A DNA stretch of 64,000 nucleotides, from NCBI GenBank assembly GCA_020137815.1, contig CM035353.1:7409298-7473297 (forward strand). The letters run 5' to 3'. This document shows, piece by piece, positions 19,338 to 31,038 of the stretch. Every line of letters begins with the position of its first letter. Position 1 is the first letter of the stretch. Under the pieces are notes generated by a model. That model was not told the DNA's origin and did no database searches. It saw only the letters and a list, made by a program, of their open reading frames with translations. The translations under genes were made by a program, and so were the position numbers. The DNA is from Hormiphora californensis. Its lineage: Eukaryota > Ctenophora > Tentaculata > Cydippida > Pleurobrachiidae.

Positions 19338-22087
19338 TCTCTCGTACATCTACTATACTCTCGTCCATCCTCTCATCTCTCTCTCTCTACCTTCTCATCT
19401 CTCATCCTCTCTCAGGCATCGTCTCTCTCTCTCTCTCCTCTCGCTATCGTCCTCTCTCTCTTCTCGTATCTCTTCTCTCTCTCTCTCTCCTCTCCTCTCT
19501 CCCTCATCGCCTGCCCTCCCACCGCCTCCTCCTACCCCCCCATCCTCAGCAACAAAGAGACTCTTATCAACATTATCAAAGGGTCGTTGCAGTCGTCGAG
19601 AATCAGTTGTTGAGCGATCTAGAAAAGAGAGTTTACAGGTCTATAGCTCTAGCAGGGGGGGGGGGTATGTAACAGCAAATACTGTGTGTATAAACAGTCA
19701 ATTTATCTTACCCATATCATGTGTCTCAGCTAGTGTCTGAACGGTAAAGTCAGGTGTCCTCTCTCTACTGCCTGGTTCCTTTCTTTTCCCTCCCATCATC
19801 GACTTGAGGGCTTGTTCCCGAAGAATATCTGACAAAATACACTTTCATAGACCGAATAATATATAGAATAATATAGAATCTCAACTGAAGACGCCCTAAA
19901 ACATTTAACATAAAACATCATCTTGATTTCTTACCGGCTAAAGATTTAACATTAGCAGCATCAGTACTTTTCTCTGTCCCCTCACTCCTGACTCCCTTCA
20001 GACTTATGATCTTGCTCGCAGCAGGAGACGTCTCCTCGCTCTGTGATTCCTTCTCCTCTTGGGATACCTGGGGCTGGATAACCAATATTAAACCACGGTT
20101 ATCAGATCATACAGAAAGTGAGGTGATTGATGATTCCAATATACAACACTTCTTGTTATCTACTCACTGTGATGGCAGAGTAGTCAGGTGTCCTGGGTGC
20201 TTCCTCTCCATACACAGGTGTCTTATTCCCCTCCTCCTCCTCCTCTTCCTCTTCATGCACAATATCGTGTGATGGGGTGGGTGGCCGGTATATATCATCT
20301 CCATTAGCTGTAGTAGTGGCCTCTTCAGGTTTAGTTTCCCCAGATGATTCGAGGGTGGTAGTTGGAGAGGGGGTTGGCTGGGATTCCGAGGTTTTATCTG
20401 AGGTGCTGTCATTCCTCTTGTTACTATGGTGATGAGATGGAGATCTGAAGGGAGGGGGTCGGGTGTAACTTCACTGCCAAAAACAAAATGATGGACTATT
20501 AATTTATTAGATCTAAGTGTGAAAATACAGTGAATCTCCCAAACATCACTTTCCCACAAACACCCCCAGAAACGATATTACAGACTACAGTCAGTGCCTG
20601 ACAACAGAGACTACACAGAAACTAAACCTACTTGTTTCTCCTTCGTTTCCCGGTGCTCCTTCCTCCCCGGTTCCTCCTCCCCGGTGAATCGGATCTAGAT
20701 CTGGTCCTCCTCTTATTGCTTCCTGCCCTGTTCTGCTTGTTTCGTCTCCTCTCCCCGTGGTACCTTTGTTGCTGTTGTTGTTGCTGTTGGATTGGTACTG
20801 TACCAGGGGCTTGCATTATGTTTCCTGTGAGGAGGGGGGTGGGAGGGTTAGTGGGTGAAAAGGTGTAATTGGACGGTGATGAGATGGGAGACTTTCTTGA
20901 TGTGACACACACAGCACAGGATGTGATACACACACAGCACAGAGGGGGGGGGGGCAGCACAGAGATGTGATGCATGTTACAATGTTCCGTGTGATCTCAT
21001 CAACATGTTAAAAGCTTTATATCGCCACCCCCCCCCCCGTTATACTAGCGGCGGGGGTGGGAGGTAGGCACGTGTTTTAGAGTTTAGACTAAACAATATT
21101 ATTTTAAACGTGTATTGTGATTTGACGTCAATGCCTAAACTCATAACACCCCCAAACAGATAATGATACCCCCACCCTCTGCCTAGTGTTACTCACCGAA
21201 CATGATTGGTTGGTGGTGGGTGGTAGGAGCTGCTGCCATATACATTAACATGGGCTGTCCAGTAGGAGCCGCAGTGGTCGGTACCCCAATATTAGCACCT
21301 GGATAAGGGGGTTCTGTCCACCTCCCTCCTTCGCTTAATACTACTTCATAGTTTCACACCACTACACTATCTAGTATCTAGTATCTCTCTCTCTTTCTCT
21401 CTCTCTCGCCTACTCAGATCAAAATCTCTGTATCTTAACTTACTCCTAATTTACTCTTAACTTCATATACCTTGAATGGGCTGTTGAGCGAAGGAGGGTA
21501 GGAATCCTGAAATATAATGTTTATGAATCCCCGCAAAGGGGAACAGGGGAAACTAAGGTAGGTGGGGCAACCATTGGAATTTTAAATGGTGAGCTGAAAA
21601 ATCACAATGAGAAGCTTGAGAGATAAAGGATAATTTTGAAACTTGGTTGCCCCCACTGACCCAATTTACATTCTCTTTTTCAACATTATTGGGCCCTCTC
21701 TTTCACATTCTAACTACAGCAACTCTACTTCTAGCAAAGCTCTTTTCTTTTCTTTCTTTTTCTCTCATTTTTCAGACAAGCCGAATAACAACATAAGAAA
21801 CAGATCGCATTTCATAGTGTCCGATGGAAATCTGTCGGCAGTAGGACCATCCTCACTGGGAGTGTGAACCATGGGATTGCCACGACCAGAGATCACAGAT
21901 ACTATCTCGATTGTATCAGGGGGAATCAGGGGAGGTAAGGACCTGGTGTGGGTGTGGTTGTCTGGAATCCTTGGAATTGGGGTGTCGAGGTGGTCATCAT
22001 TGGGAAGGGCATTGGTTGTGTTGGCATTGTAGGCAACATGGGTGGTGGTGGTAACATCCCTCCAGGAAGATTTGGTACTCTGGGCAT
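10479..22087 (-). CDS. Pro/RS/Lys-rich low-complexity protein, identity unknown
   Basis: Fourteen minus-strand exons join without a stop to 737 residues: 21943-22087, 21471-21506, 21197-21298, 20632-20824, 20168-20468, 19935-20073, 19712-19828, 19536-19618, 18835-18936, 18569-18710, 18222-18307, 17888-18082, 10815-11227, 10479-10638. The ATG is the first codon of its exon after a good acceptor, so a 5' untranslated exon or missing N-terminal exons are likely upstream. In order it shows a Pro/Met-rich start, a Gln run, an Arg/Ser stretch (TRSRSDSPGRRNRGGRS), an acidic Thr/Pro segment, LREQALKSMM, SLTFTINNKK, a Lys/Arg-rich helix, a duplicated NPFASKPQQEEPK block and a basic tract. The end is acidic (LLFEDEDDLLNEFEEIL). 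The composition suggests a nuclear RNA-associated protein. The acidic C-terminus only loosely recalls ZC3H11A, and no zinc finger is seen. Confidence 0.7.
10640..10745. repeat. 39-bp tandem repeat next to the last-exon acceptor
   Basis: GTAGGAAATGGGATGTTAG is repeated at 39-bp steps from 10641, with a third degenerate copy near 10724. The first copy overlaps the polypyrimidine tract and acceptor of the terminal exon (10479-10638). Confidence 0.7.
11245..11537. repeat. Three tandem copies of a 97-bp repeat
   Basis: Each copy opens with the palindrome GGTGCCGGCAGGCACC, continues through an A-rich tract and ends near CCAAAAAGCCGGCCCTA. Three copies lie side by side here. A fourth, isolated copy occurs at about 16155-16250, between the third and fourth satellite units. 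Confidence 0.85.
11538..17785. repeat. Four-unit 1.54-kb satellite array inside an intron
   Basis: Nearly identical units begin at about 11538, 13078, 14620 and 16250, each opening ATATATACAAACGTAGG followed by T-rich sequence and a poly-G run of 20-30 bases. The unit ends at TTTTGCGATCAT. Within each unit a subrepeat of roughly 350-400 bp recurs, with GAAATATCGACTTGAAAC and GCATATAGAAAGGTCTAC. No protein-coding capacity is credible. The array lies wholly in the intron between exons 17888-18082 and 10815-11227 of the low-complexity protein gene. Confidence 0.9.
18940..19510. repeat. (GA)n/(CT)n inverted microsatellite filling an intron
   Basis: The plus strand has about 67 bp of GA (18947-19013) running directly into about 490 bp of imperfect CT. 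This is almost the entire intron between exons 19536-19618 and 18835-18936. On the coding strand the order is GA-rich then CT-rich, and the CT part abuts the acceptor. Confidence 0.9.
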
Positions 22088-22678
22088 CTAAATGGGAATT
22101 TCTGAGTTAGTAAAAAGAAGTTTTGTTGTTTAGCAGGAGCTCGGGAAAATCAAAATTTTGAAAAATGGTTTTTATGATGCTTGAATGGGAAAACAAACCT
22201 GGGCCATTGAAGTATCGGTCTTTAATCCCGTGAATAAACGCTGGAGATAACAAAACTTGAAAGTTTTAGCACTTGACACAAAACGGGATCTTGTTTTTTG
22301 GAAGTGACCTGAATTTTGAATTTCAGAGCACTGCAACTGACTTGAAATACAAGCGCGCGCAAGTTATATGTTTTTACGCGCGGCGTTACAATTGCGCGTC
22401 CCTTTTGTGACGTCACGGATTGGGGCGCTATGACGTCATTTATTGATGTTTTCCCCTTCATTGAGCAAATTCAAAACACATTTATGATGGAAATAGTTAA
22501 TAAGTTACTGCTTAGGGCAAGAAAACACAGTTCTGCAGTTTCAAAAATTTAAAAAACTGGGCATAAACTCTGTGGCCCCATATTCACTGAGCGACCTTCA
22601 GCAAGAAAAGGCGTTCTGCAGGCGACTAGGTGGTGTCTAGTAAAGGTGGTAAGAAGGGTGCTCAATGGAAGTAACGCG

Positions 22679-22776
<98 letters not shown>

Positions 22777-23201
22777 CTGGGGGTTTAAAGGAAGGAAAGG
22801 GGTGCAAAAAAGGGTAGAAGGGAACATGAGAGAGAGAGATAGAGAGAGGAGTAGTTATTTGGGTAACTATAAAAATAAAAAAGTGTTTTGACATCTTCTT
22901 TCTGTAACACAGAAAATATAGAAGGATGGGGTATTACACATGTTAGACATTCAACATGTTAAACGCTACCCAAATAGTTATCAAATAGAGCTATAATATA
23001 GGGGAGGGGGGTCCTCTCTCTCAGTGTCTGTTGAATGTGGTGTGGCGTGGCCTAAATCGCTGTTAGGGCGGAGCTTTGAAACCTACAGGGGAGAATTAAA
23101 CATTAGAAAGATAAAATATGCATATAATGACACCCAGGATAAGTTAGTACCCAACAACAAAAAGATAAGAGGGTATTCACCGTATGTACCTGACTACTAA
23201 C
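22088..23201. other. Interval between Caprin stop and the downstream gene, with (CA)n
   Basis: This 1.1 kb contains the likely Caprin 3' UTR and the 5' end of the low-complexity protein gene, both on minus. A (CA)n run of about 90 bp lies at 22684-22775. A CG-rich patch (22350-22400) may belong to a promoter. No further coding exon was identified, although an upstream exon of the 10479-22087 gene would have to lie here. Confidence 0.4.
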
Positions 23202-25385
23202 TCAAGACTCTGTGGGCGTGGCTCGTGGGGCAGCAGAGTTGGGTCTTGGTGCACCACCACGGCTGGTAGCACCCCCTCGACCTCCTCCAGTTCCCCCTCG
23301 GCTGTTGTTGTAGCTCTTGTTGTAGTTAGGCTTGCCCCGGTATCCTGAGAGGGGATATTAATAACTTGTGGGGGTAGTTCTAAATCATGAACTAAGAATC
23401 ACAGAGAGAGAGGCTGTATAAGCTAGTGTTGTGATAGTTTTATTATCACAGAGAGAGAGACAGTATCAGTATCCCGATAGTATTTTCAATTTTGGGATGT
23501 TTTTAGTACCTGAGCCAGTGTTGGATCCACCTCGGGGTCCGCCCCTAGATCCAGGATTACCACCCCTCCTATCACCTCCCTCCCTCCTATCACCTCCCTC
23601 TCTCCTGTCTCCACCCTCTCTCCTGTCTCCACCCTCTCGCCTATCACCGCCACCTCTGGAAGATCCTCTAGAGTAGCTACCCCGTCCTCCGTTATACCTA
23701 AATGAGACACTAAGAGTGAGTATTTTATAAAGGAGTATACAGCAATGAAGCTTAATAAAAGATTGGGTAGCCGGTAGGTAGATATTAGGCAGTTGCTAGA
23801 CCTTAATTTAGGGCTGTCTAAGATGGTTACCTGTTGTTACTGGTGCCCCTTGAACTTCCCCGATCCCTACTGTAACTGCCGCCACGGCTGTAACTCCCAC
23901 CGCGAGGCTTGTTGTTTGCTGTCCTATTCCTTCTGTCACCTCCTACCTCTGTGAAGCCGTCCTCGTCAACCTTTTGCTGAGGGGTTTATTGTTGGATTTT
24001 GTGGGGGATGGAGAGGTCGCATTATTATGGTAGTCATGGTAAATAGGGAGTTACCATGGTAACTAGGGGTAACTAACCGTGGTCTGGTCCTTCATCTCAG
24101 GTTGCTGGGTAACAGGTGCGGCACCATTCTCTACCAACAGCAGCAGGAGCAGCAGCAGGGGGAGCACCATTTGTCATCTGTGTGGGGAGAGGTGCAGCAG
24201 CAGCTACACTACTACCACCCCAGTCAATAGTGCTCTTCTGGGCCCAGGGGTTAGCAGCTGGGGCAGCAGGGGTAGTGATGGTGACTAGATTGAAGGCACT
24301 GTCCCCTCCTGTCTTGGTGGTGGTAGTGTCGTTAGTGGACCAGGCCATGACGGCAGGGTCTGCCGAGACAACCTCCTCGTCTTGAGATAGGGCCCCGAAT
24401 GTAGCTGAGGGGGGAGGGGTATATTAGGGGGGTTATCCTGATCTCTCAACGCCAAAAATATTGTAAAGGAGGATTAGAAGTTCTAACTTAGAACCTAATA
24501 AATACGGGGTCTGATCAATGATGAGACTCACCCTTTCCATCCTCAGCCTCAGGGCTGGTAGGTTGGAACTCCGCGGCAAGGGGTGACAACTGAGACTCTG
24601 ATCGATCCAACTGACTGTCGTGCATGAAGTTGACAATACCATCACCGGCATCACCGGTACCAGCCTCTCCGTTTAGCATGGCCTCTTCGACAGGGGTAAT
24701 CTGGGAGCGGGGCAATAGTTGGGGAATGGGTAATCTGGGAGCGGGGAAATAGTTGGGGAATGGGTAATCTGGGTGCGGGGAAATAGTTGGGGAATGGGTA
24801 ATCTGGGAGCGGGGAAATAGTTGGGGAATGGGTAATCTGGGAGCGGGGAAATAGTTGGGGAATGGGTAATCTGGGAGCGGGGAAATAGTTGGGGAATGGG
24901 TAATCTGGGAGCGGGGAAATAGTTGGGGAATGGGTAATCTGGGAGCGGGGAAATAGTTGGGGAATGGGTAATCTGGGAGCGGGGAAATAGTTGGGGAATG
25001 GGTAATCTGGGTGCGGGGAAATAGTTGGGGAATGGGCCCTCTTACAACAGAGGAATGGTTGGGGAATGGGCCCTATTAGAACAGGGCCCAGGGGTAATCT
25101 GGGAGTAGCGGGGGAATGGCTAGGGAAGGGGCCCTCTTAGAGGAATGGTAAAACATAACAGTGAGGGGGGGGTTTGAAAATGCTCCTGCGATAATTCATA
25201 CAGCATAATGTATGTGGGAAACAGGGGGCTGTTCCAGCTAACAGCACGACGTCAGCAGTGTGTGATAAGTTAAGTGTGATAATACGGGACAGATATCATG
25301 CATTAGCTTACTCACTGCTTATCACCATTGTCTCACTACAGCTGTGCTTAATTCAATACTGCTTCTTTTTTATCAACACTGTGGT

Positions 25386-25421
<36 letters not shown>

Positions 25422-25794
25422 CTCTCCCCCTCACTATCTCTCTATACTTCCCCTTACTCTCTCTCTCTCTCTCCCCCCTAAAATTCCCCTTACTCTCTCC
25501 CCCCCCCCCCTAAATTTCCCCTCTCCTCTCTCTAAGAACTCACGGAGTCGACTGATTCAGCAACCTCAGCAACCTCATCAGCAGCAGGGGACTCTTCTTC
25601 AGCGGGGCTTGTGGCCTCAACAATCTCTGGGGATACCTCTTCGGGGGTCACAACATCCCCCTCCTCAGCAGGTTCAACAGGGCTCACAGCTTCTTCTTCT
25701 TCTTGAGTTGCTTCAGGTTCAGCTTCCACTTCCTCAGGAGCTTCTTCGACTACCTCGGGTTCCTGTTGGGATGTTGAGAGATAGAAAGTGGAGC

Positions 25795-25876
<82 letters not shown>

Positions 25877-28800
25877 TTTGATGTTACCAAGGGCCACACA
25901 TACCGGTATGGGGGCAACATAATCAGGATCAAACACATGGTGTTCGTGTAGCCGATCAAATAATTCAGCAAGATCACTATATTTCACTCCCTCGCACATC
26001 TCTTTATCCTTTCGCTCCAAGAATCCTGTTAGGAGGGAGACAAAATTATGTTAAGCACACAACACAACTCAGACGTAGTAGGTCCTGGTTGTTATCAAGG
26101 GATGGAGCTATGACCGTGGTAAATGTAAAAAAACCCCAAATGGGGGTCTTTTTAGTTGGTGTTTTAGCACCTACCCAGAATGTGTCCAGATACAGACTCG
26201 ATGGACGAATCAATATCAGCAAACTTTGCACCAGAGCTGTCAGTCAGTGTGTAGAAGGTATCCAACATCGTGACTTCAGCTTCAGTTAGAGTCTACAAAG
26301 ATACATGTGAGGGAGAGGGTGTGGCAGTTAAATGGGAGTAGTATGATACTACTGTAATACAGTATCAAGTAGTTAAAGTGAGGGGGTGGATTCAAGAAAT
26401 GAGGGAGAGGGGGGTTATCAATTAGCTAAAAAAAAAGACCTACCAGTCCATTCAGTCCAGTAAGCAATTGCTCCTTCAGTTCTTGGCTCAATTTGGACAG
26501 ATAGTGGATCGTTGATAGAATTCCTTTCACCCTCTTGCTCTCTGCGTCAGTCCTCTTTGTCTCTTCTCGTCGCTTCACCTTCTTCTTTGTCTTTTCCATC
26601 TGAAGGGAACGGGTTGAATTCGATTATTACAGAATGAGAAACTCGCAGGCCTACCATACAGGCACCAGATGGATACTGGAAAGGGCGGGTATGGGTTTGG
26701 TACCCCCAAAAACCATGCCACTCCGCCGCGCAGCATAAACTGTAACAACTGTGTAGTTTACTTAACGCGCATCCCATTTTTCAAGACCCCGCTGTCAGCA
26801 CCCCAACGCGCCAAGTTCAATTTTGCCCTCCTCGGCCTTCCATTCATTCCCCGGTCTGGCATGTCATTGAAACATAGAAAACTCATATTTTGTGTGATGT
26901 ACAACCTGGGTATCGGGGTGTTATACATCCCATAATTAACAAACATACATTTTACATTATCTGATATACATCAGTACTCAGTGCGACATAGCCATCAGTT
27001 TAATTAGAAACGTTATCTTGGATTTGTTTCGGAGCGCGGAGAGAGAGAGGTGCTGGATCAAGACATATGTAATGTATAATGGCAGTTCATATCACAATAT
27101 TATGTTTGCCTTACAATTCAGGAAATTGAGAGAAATAAAACTGATTTGATCTAGAACTTCCCAACTGATCTGTATCAATACAGATCGTCTCTACTGAGCA
27201 CTGTTTCAATTGGGTAATTGGACAATTACCACTCTATCTCTCATTCTATTATCTAATACCCAGTGATAAAGACAAGAGAAAGATGTTTAGAGACCACTAA
27301 ACAGGAGTTACAATTATTGCTAGGATAGTAACAATTGGTGTGTTTCTTTGTATATTGAAAAGGAAACGAAGCCTTATTCGAACCCTACTACTACTATAGA
27401 ATGTGGGGGGGGGGGGGGTTGAGGTGGGGTAACGTGTCTGTTATAGTAGAAATATAAAAGGTCTAGGAGAAGTTTTCTAGTTTTCAATCAAGCTATGAGT
27501 TATTTTGTAGCTTCAATTACGTATTTCATATGTCACAGAGAAGAGAAGGGAATGACTTGCTTTCAGACCCTCTCTCACTGCCACCCACGACAATAGATTT
27601 TGGTAGAGAAGGTTTAGAACTTTCTACAACTACCATTTACGTAACTCTCATTCATTCCAACACCTTCTATACTGTTCCACAGAGTAGGTAGAAAGGAATA
27701 TCCTTATTTGGGCTTTCTGATATATACATGTATATTACATAACCACTACAAATTTTATAAAACGTCGAAAACGGAATAGTAAAGTGGTTAAATGGCCAAA
27801 TCTGGGGAAAAAATGGCCAAAATCTGGGGGGGGGGGGGGGGAGAGGGAGGCCAATATCTGGGAAATCATAAATCATGAGAACTTTAAAAAACCTTTCCGA
27901 AGTTGGAGTCTGGCCAAAATTAGTGTCCGAAAAAAATACGTTTAGATTTTATGTTGCGTTGTGTAAAGGCAAATCTGGAAAATGGAGATCATGGGGGGGG
28001 GGGGTAAGTCCATTCTGAGAATCTACTTTGAGAACTTAAAAATGTGGAGTCAATTGGGTGGCCAAATTAGTGTCCGAAAAAAATACGTTTAGATTTTATG
28101 TTTATAGGGAAATGTATGATTGATGGACTAATTTTAATAAGGTTTCGTTAAAATAGTCAAATACTAATTAGTATGACATGGGGGAGGAAGTCCGCTGAGA
28201 TTGCTAATGATACACTACAGTATGTGACGTCATCGGGGGCTGAAGAGAAGGGGAGTAAAAAGAGACGAGAGAGAAGAGAGAGAGAGAGAAAAGAGAGAAG
28301 AGAAGAGAGAGAGAGACGAGAGAGAGAGAGAGAGCTCTGTAAGACTCTCTCTAGCTCTAGAGAGACTCGAGATCCTTATGATGCTCTAGTCTCTTCTGAG
28401 GCGAGAGTGGGCTGGCTCATCGATTGGCTCCTCGTGACTCTCTCGTCTCGAGAGTTTGCGTCTTGTTCTATGCTTGAGACTAGCGAGAGAGTCTGATGAG
28501 AAACCTGGGATAAGTGCAGAAGGGGGGCGAGGAGAGCATGGTATGATAGATAGGTCGAACTAGTGATTGATTGGAATGATTGTTGATCAATGTTGATGAT
28601 TGATCGATGTATACTTTGGTGATGGCGGCTAGAGGAACTTGATTGGGTTGTGACAACGAGACAGTAAATAGGACGGTTTAGAAGCACCCCTGACAAATCA
28701 AATTCATCGTATATTTTAGAGACGGGGGTCTAACTCAGGCAAGGCCAAGAATCATGTATCTGTTAGGATCTCAGAAGTTACTGCAGCTGGTCTTTGTATT

Positions 28801-30387
28801 ATATTTTTCCAAAATATCAGAATGATTTTTTTCATAAGTGAACACAGTCAGTGCTTGAGAAAATGACATCATTCTTACAGTTGGACGAGGGAGACATTAG
28901 ATAGCAAAACGAGTGAAAATTACACATTTCATTATGTTACAGACATGACTCAGAGTGACAGTTAAATCTTGTTTTCACAGCGCTGGCCAGGAGGTGATCA
29001 TTAAAACTTTTTTCATATTCAGTAAAAATTATGCATTGATATATTTCAACTGGCTCACCCCGGATTTCCCAAGTTATCTTTGTTATCGGAGTGTAGGGCC
29101 AAAATATTGATTCTGCTTTATGCTTCCTAGTAATTTGAGTACCTCTGTTATTTGAGTGAGGTGTGACATTATTACCTCATTAGAAATAGCCTTGAACTGG
29201 GGGAGGAATTCACGGAGTTGTTCCAAGTTAGCATCAACATATGAGAGGCTGGCCACTGAAGTCTGAGGGAAATCGAGATGGTTGGTGAGGTGAATAATTG
29301 AATTGAACATTATACCAATGATGTGGGTTATGCGTCATGTTAAACAACAGTCTGCAGTATACATCACTTACCAGCTGATCGGAATTGAGCTCTTTACCGC
29401 CCTTCTTCTGCTGTAAAAGGTCCAGAATCTTGGTCTGAAAGGGGTAATTGAATTAGGATATTAGAGAATTTAACAAACCCACGGCAATTTCATGGCAGTT
29501 ATCAGATGTTCTGATCTTAAGAAGTCTACTCCAGTGGTGGCCCCAGCCTGGGGTGGTGGGGGGGTGGCCACCCCCCCAAAACTTTTCAAACAAGGGTTGT
29601 TGGGGGTGGTAAAATAGCTTTAAAATGTGTTCTAAACTGCTTTAAATTGATCAAAATCTAAAATTTTCCGGGGGCTTCGCCCCTAATCCACCCCAAGGGC
29701 TGAAAATCTTTAAAATATTGTTCTAAATTGCTTAAAATTGATCAAAAACTAAAATTTTCCGGGGGCTTCGCCCCTTACCCACGCCAGGGGCTGAATATCA
29801 TTAAAAAAGGTTTCTAAAAGGGCTGAAAATTGCCCCCGCCAAGGGCTGAAAATCGATAAAATATTGTTCTATATTGCTTTAATTCATCAAAATTTCCGGG
29901 GGCTTCGCCCCTTGTGACTGAAACTCGTTGAAAAAGTTTTCTAAAAGGGCTGATAATTGTTTAAAAAAGTTGTTCTAAATTGCTTAAAATTCATCAAAAT
30001 CTAAAATTTTCCGGGGGCTTCGCCCCCTAGCCCCCACCAAGGGCTCTGCCCCTGGACCCCGTCGGGGGGCTGCGCCCCCCGAACCCCCTGCCGCAGCTCC
30101 CTCGGCGCCGCTTCGCGGCACCTCGGTCGCTAGGTTTGGAGTTGAAGTGTGGCCTTCGGCCACACCACCCCCCCAAAAAATCCATGCTGGGGCCACCCCT
30201 GGTCTACTCGAGCGACTGTAAACTATCCAATACTGCTCTGTATGAAAAGTATTAGGTTTGGCGGATAGATCTAGCGATTTACCTTCCTTTTCTCAAGATT
30301 TCTCATCTTCTTTTCCACAACTTGAGAGAACCTATCGAGGCCTTCGGCCATTTCGAGGCCTTTGGCCGGGTTGGTTGCAGATGGCAT
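23202..30387 (-). CDS. CAPRIN: Caprin family, RNA-granule protein
   Basis: Homologue of Caprin-1/2, cytoplasmic RNA-binding partners of G3BP and FMRP in RNA granules. Minus-strand exons: 30283-30387, 29372-29434, 29176-29262, 26444-26599, 26175-26292, 25904-26025, 25544-25762, 24532-24700, 24078-24404, 23831-23976, 23510-23697, 23202-23344. Exon 1 (VVEKKMRNLEKRK), exon 2 (GGKELNSDQL), exon 4 (LKEQLLTGLNGL) and exon 5 (EAEVTMLDTFYTL) follow the Caprin HR1 coiled-coil region in order. Exon 6 matches its dimer end (LAELFDRLHEHHVFDP). Exon 7 is acidic. Exon 8 has FMHDSQLD, like the G3BP-binding FIQDSMLDFE. Exons 10-12 are RGG/GGDRRE-rich, as in the Caprin C-terminus. Phases agree throughout except exon 9, which carries one base too many. 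About 613 residues. Confidence 0.9.
24688..25040. repeat. 34-bp minisatellite carrying the Caprin exon 8 acceptor
   Basis: The unit GGTAATCTGGGAGCGGGG plus AAATAGTTGGGGAATG is repeated about ten times at exact 34-bp spacing, CTGGG beginning at 24701, 24735, 24769 and so on to 25007; a degenerate copy lies near 25095. The first copy contains the real acceptor (CCCAG|ATTACC on minus), so each unit contains the same polypyrimidine tract and CAG. Confidence 0.92.
25391..25510. repeat. CT-rich microsatellites in Caprin intron 7
   Basis: Several (CT)n and poly-C tracts lie immediately downstream, on the coding strand, of exon 25544-25762. Confidence 0.8.
25799..25874. repeat. (GA)n microsatellite in Caprin intron 6
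   Basis: About 75 bp of pure GA on plus, CT on the coding strand, lies between exons 25904-26025 and 25544-25762, 37 bp upstream of the acceptor. Confidence 0.9.
29532..30201. mobile_element. Non-autonomous hAT-type element in Caprin intron 1
   Basis: Terminal inverted repeats CAGTGGTGGCCCCAGC and CAGGGGTGGCCCCAGC (read inward) are bounded by a perfect 8-bp target duplication GTCTACTC at 29524-29531 and 30202-30209. An 8-bp duplication and CAG-G-GTGG ends are hallmarks of hAT transposons. The 670-bp interior has no transposase. It holds four copies of a CCGGGGGCTTCGCCCC hairpin motif near 29668, 29759, 29897 and 30010. Confidence 0.9.
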
Positions 30388-31038
30388 ACGTAGAAAGGTT
30401 TCAAAAGCTCGCCCAGTGAGTTTACTGTGTACTGAAAAAAAATCCCACTGTTTCGAGGCTGATTTTTCATTTTTTTTGATATTCTGAAACTCCGAGTTGC
30501 GACGCAGAATCGATAAACTTCTGCGCGTTACGTCTTATGCGCAGTTGTTTACTTTTTTAGAAGACGCGGCTGAGCTGATTTGAATTGAAAAAGTTCCCCA
30601 AACTGAGTTGAAGCACTGAAAATTTTCCTCTCTTGTTCGTTTAAGATCGGGACTGATCATTCACGTGTGTAGGCCATGATTAAAGTGTCATTGTAACTTT
30701 TATGACTTCTATTTTGTTAATCATTGGTTTTCGTAACTGGAAAGATGGCCCCCAGCAAGTCTTCGGCCGGGGCCCGGTGCAGAAGTTCCGGTCAGGGGTC
30801 GTTGAATCCCTCCACAAGGGTCCAGGGGTGTAGGAGTTAAGCAGGGTCCGCAAGCTGGGTCCAGGTGCTGCAAGATCATCTTTTGTTTCGTAGCTTTTCA
30901 TAAAAGTTGCTCTTTCCAGTTTCCTAATTCATCTTTAGTCTTTTTCTGGGATTCAAACTTTTCAACACTACTTTAAACAAATTAATTTGAGATATGTCCT
31001 CAGGATGTTGAGACCGCCCGTAGGGGCAGGCAGAAGTT
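30388..31038. other. Caprin upstream region and 5' flank of a retroelement ORF
   Basis: The region left of about 30600 is the presumed Caprin promoter and 5' UTR; no TATA box is evident. From about 30640 the sequence may already be the 5' UTR of the ORF1-type element that starts coding at 31039. No boundary repeat was seen. Confidence 0.35.

Noticed and set aside
18842-19672. 276-codon Ser/Leu-rich and Arg/Glu-rich frames
   Set aside because: Direct translations of CT/GA microsatellite inside an intron of the minus-strand gene.
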